From Gordonia heveisoli (GTDB lineage Bacteria > Actinomycetota > Actinomycetes > Mycobacteriales > Mycobacteriaceae), in NCBI RefSeq assembly GCF_030315745.1, contig NZ_JASXSH010000014.1:62001-126000 (forward strand): 64,000 bases of DNA, given 5' to 3'. The notes beneath the pieces are model-generated. The model saw nothing but the letters and a program-made list of their open reading frames with translations, did no database searches and was not told the DNA's origin. Numbering within the stretch: the stretch's first letter is position 1; the number at the start of each line of letters is the position of its first letter. Positions 63,118 through 64,000 of the stretch are shown in pieces. A program made the translations under genes and the position numbers.

Positions 63118-63996
63118 TCAGAACCCGTATTCGACGCCGGTGAGAACCTCGGATCGGGTCCACAGCGCCTCGCGGACGGCCTGGTCGTCGGCGCGTTTGT
63201 CGTAGCGCGACCGGCCGGGGGCGCCGTGCATACCGAAATGCTGTGTCGGCCCGTAGAAGGTGCTCGACTCGGCCTCGGGTGAGGTGGCGGCGTACAGCGT
63301 CGGCAGGGCGCCGTCGGCGGCCGACTGTGCGATCGGCAGCTTGTTGCCGAGTTTCGCGAGAAAATCCTGCGACGTCTCGGTACGACCCTGCAGTTCGGTG
63401 GCGGCGTAGCCAGGATGGGCGATCATCGAAGCGACCGAAGAACCCGTCGCAGCCAGGCGGAATGCCAGTTCGCGACCGAACATCAGGTTGGCCATCTTCG
63501 AGTCGCCATAGGCCCGCCAGCGGCGGTAGCGCCGCTGCTCCCAGTTGAGGTCCCCGAGATCGAGGCGACCGATGTAATGCATCGCCGACGACAGGGTGAC
63601 GACCCGGTCGGTGATCTTGGGCAGCAGCAGCCCGGTGAGCGCGAAGTGGCCGAGGTGGTTGGTGCCGAACTGCATCTCGAATCCGTCGGCCGTCCGGCGC
63701 AGCGGCAGGGCCATCACCCCGGCGTTGTTGATCAGGACGTCGGCGCCGGTGAAGTCGGCGGCGAAGGCGCGCACCGAGGACAGGTCGGCGAGGTCGAGCC
63801 GCGCGACGGTGGCTCTCGGCCCGATGGCGGCGGCGACGGCATCGGCCTTCTCGGTGTTGCGACAGGCGAGTACGACGTCGGCGCCGGCGGCCGCCAGCGC
63901 GCGGGCAGTCTGTTCCCCGAGTCCGCTGTTGGCGCCGGTCACGACGACACGACGGCCCGATTGGTCCGGAATATCGTCCGTCGACCAGTTCGCCAT
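63118..63996 (-). CDS. SDR-family oxidoreductase, retinol-dehydrogenase-like
   Basis: A 292-residue short-chain dehydrogenase. The TGANSGLG cofactor motif, NNAG, the catalytic Ser in [10 protein letters not shown] and the YGDSK (YxxxK) motif are all present. It is of the WWOX/retinol-dehydrogenase-like branch and should be NADP-linked. The substrate cannot be read from sequence. It is complete: ATG 63996 lies four bases from the window edge, so its promoter and operon partners cannot be seen. Convergent with the secreted protein gene. Confidence 0.87.
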   Translation of the reverse strand: MANWSTDDIPDQSGRRVVVTGANSGLGEQTARALAAAGADVVLACRNTEKADAVAAAIGPRATVARLDLADLSSVRAFAADFTGADVLINNAGVMALPLRRTADGFEMQFGTNHLGHFALTGLLLPKITDRVVTLSSAMHYIGRLDLGDLNWEQRRYRRWRAYGDSKMANLMFGRELAFRLAATGSSVASMIAHPGYAATELQGRTETSQDFLAKLGNKLPIAQSAADGALPTLYAATSPEAESSTFYGPTQHFGMHGAPGRSRYDKRADDQAVREALWTRSEVLTGVEYGF

Positions 63997-64000
63997 GATG

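Overview
The window is high-GC, densely packed actinobacterial chromosome. No rRNA, tRNA, transposase, integrase or CRISPR array was seen. The gene set (resuscitation-promoting factor with a c-di-AMP riboswitch and a Crp-type site, an XPB-type helicase next to its partner protein, DUF3027, DUF2771, an F420-type oxidoreductase, many TetR regulators, frequent leaderless-looking starts) points to the Mycobacteriales. A Gordonia-, Williamsia- or Rhodococcus-like organism is my inference; the genus cannot be fixed from the sequence alone.

Layout. 1-8.3 kb: an acyl-CoA dehydrogenase with a divergent TetR regulator and a striking shared operator, a sacsin-like ATPase with a DUF3027 partner, and an MFS transporter with a DUF2771 protein. 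8.4-32.3 kb: an organosulfur island. It holds four DszA/NtaA-type FMN monooxygenases, two DszC-type flavin monooxygenases, a TauD-type dioxygenase, an FMN-reductase-like nitroreductase, two SsuBC-type ABC transporters, a complete SsuA-like binding protein and the remnant of another, an NlpA-like lipoprotein, a four-domain rhodanese, an MFS exporter and a LysR regulator. Unexpectedly, CopC-CopD and YcnI copper proteins sit inside one of its operons. 32.5-50.3 kb: a core block whose order I recall from M. tuberculosis (roughly Rv0871 back to Rv0858c): cold-shock protein, molybdopterin genes moaA, moaD, moaE, mog and moaC around rpfA, two receptor-like Ser/Thr kinases, a helicase-associated protein, RtcB, an MpaB-family protein, XPB helicase and DapC. 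50.4-64 kb: an F420-type oxidoreductase divergent from a TetR-BVMO-GMC oxidase operon, an MMPL exporter with its TetR, an ABC exporter with its TetR, a LexA-box alkB, a secreted protein and an SDR.

How it works together. The island reads as a sulfur-scavenging system. ABC importers bring in sulfonates or sulfonate-like compounds; reduced-flavin monooxygenases and the TauD enzyme oxidise them and cleave C-S bonds to release sulfite; the nitroreductase-like enzyme probably supplies FMNH2; the rhodanese and LysR would handle released sulfur and control. DszC-like plus DszA-like enzymes resemble the oxidise-then-cleave logic of thiophene or sulfone desulfurisation, but the substrates are unknown. 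One importer appears to have lost its binding protein by a deletion that left a chimeric remnant.

The strongest leads are the copper genes embedded in a sulfonate-transport operon, the single-cysteine four-domain rhodanese, a kinase with a seven-repeat RCC1-type extracellular propeller, and a family of 15-18-bp tandem repeats at several unrelated loci.
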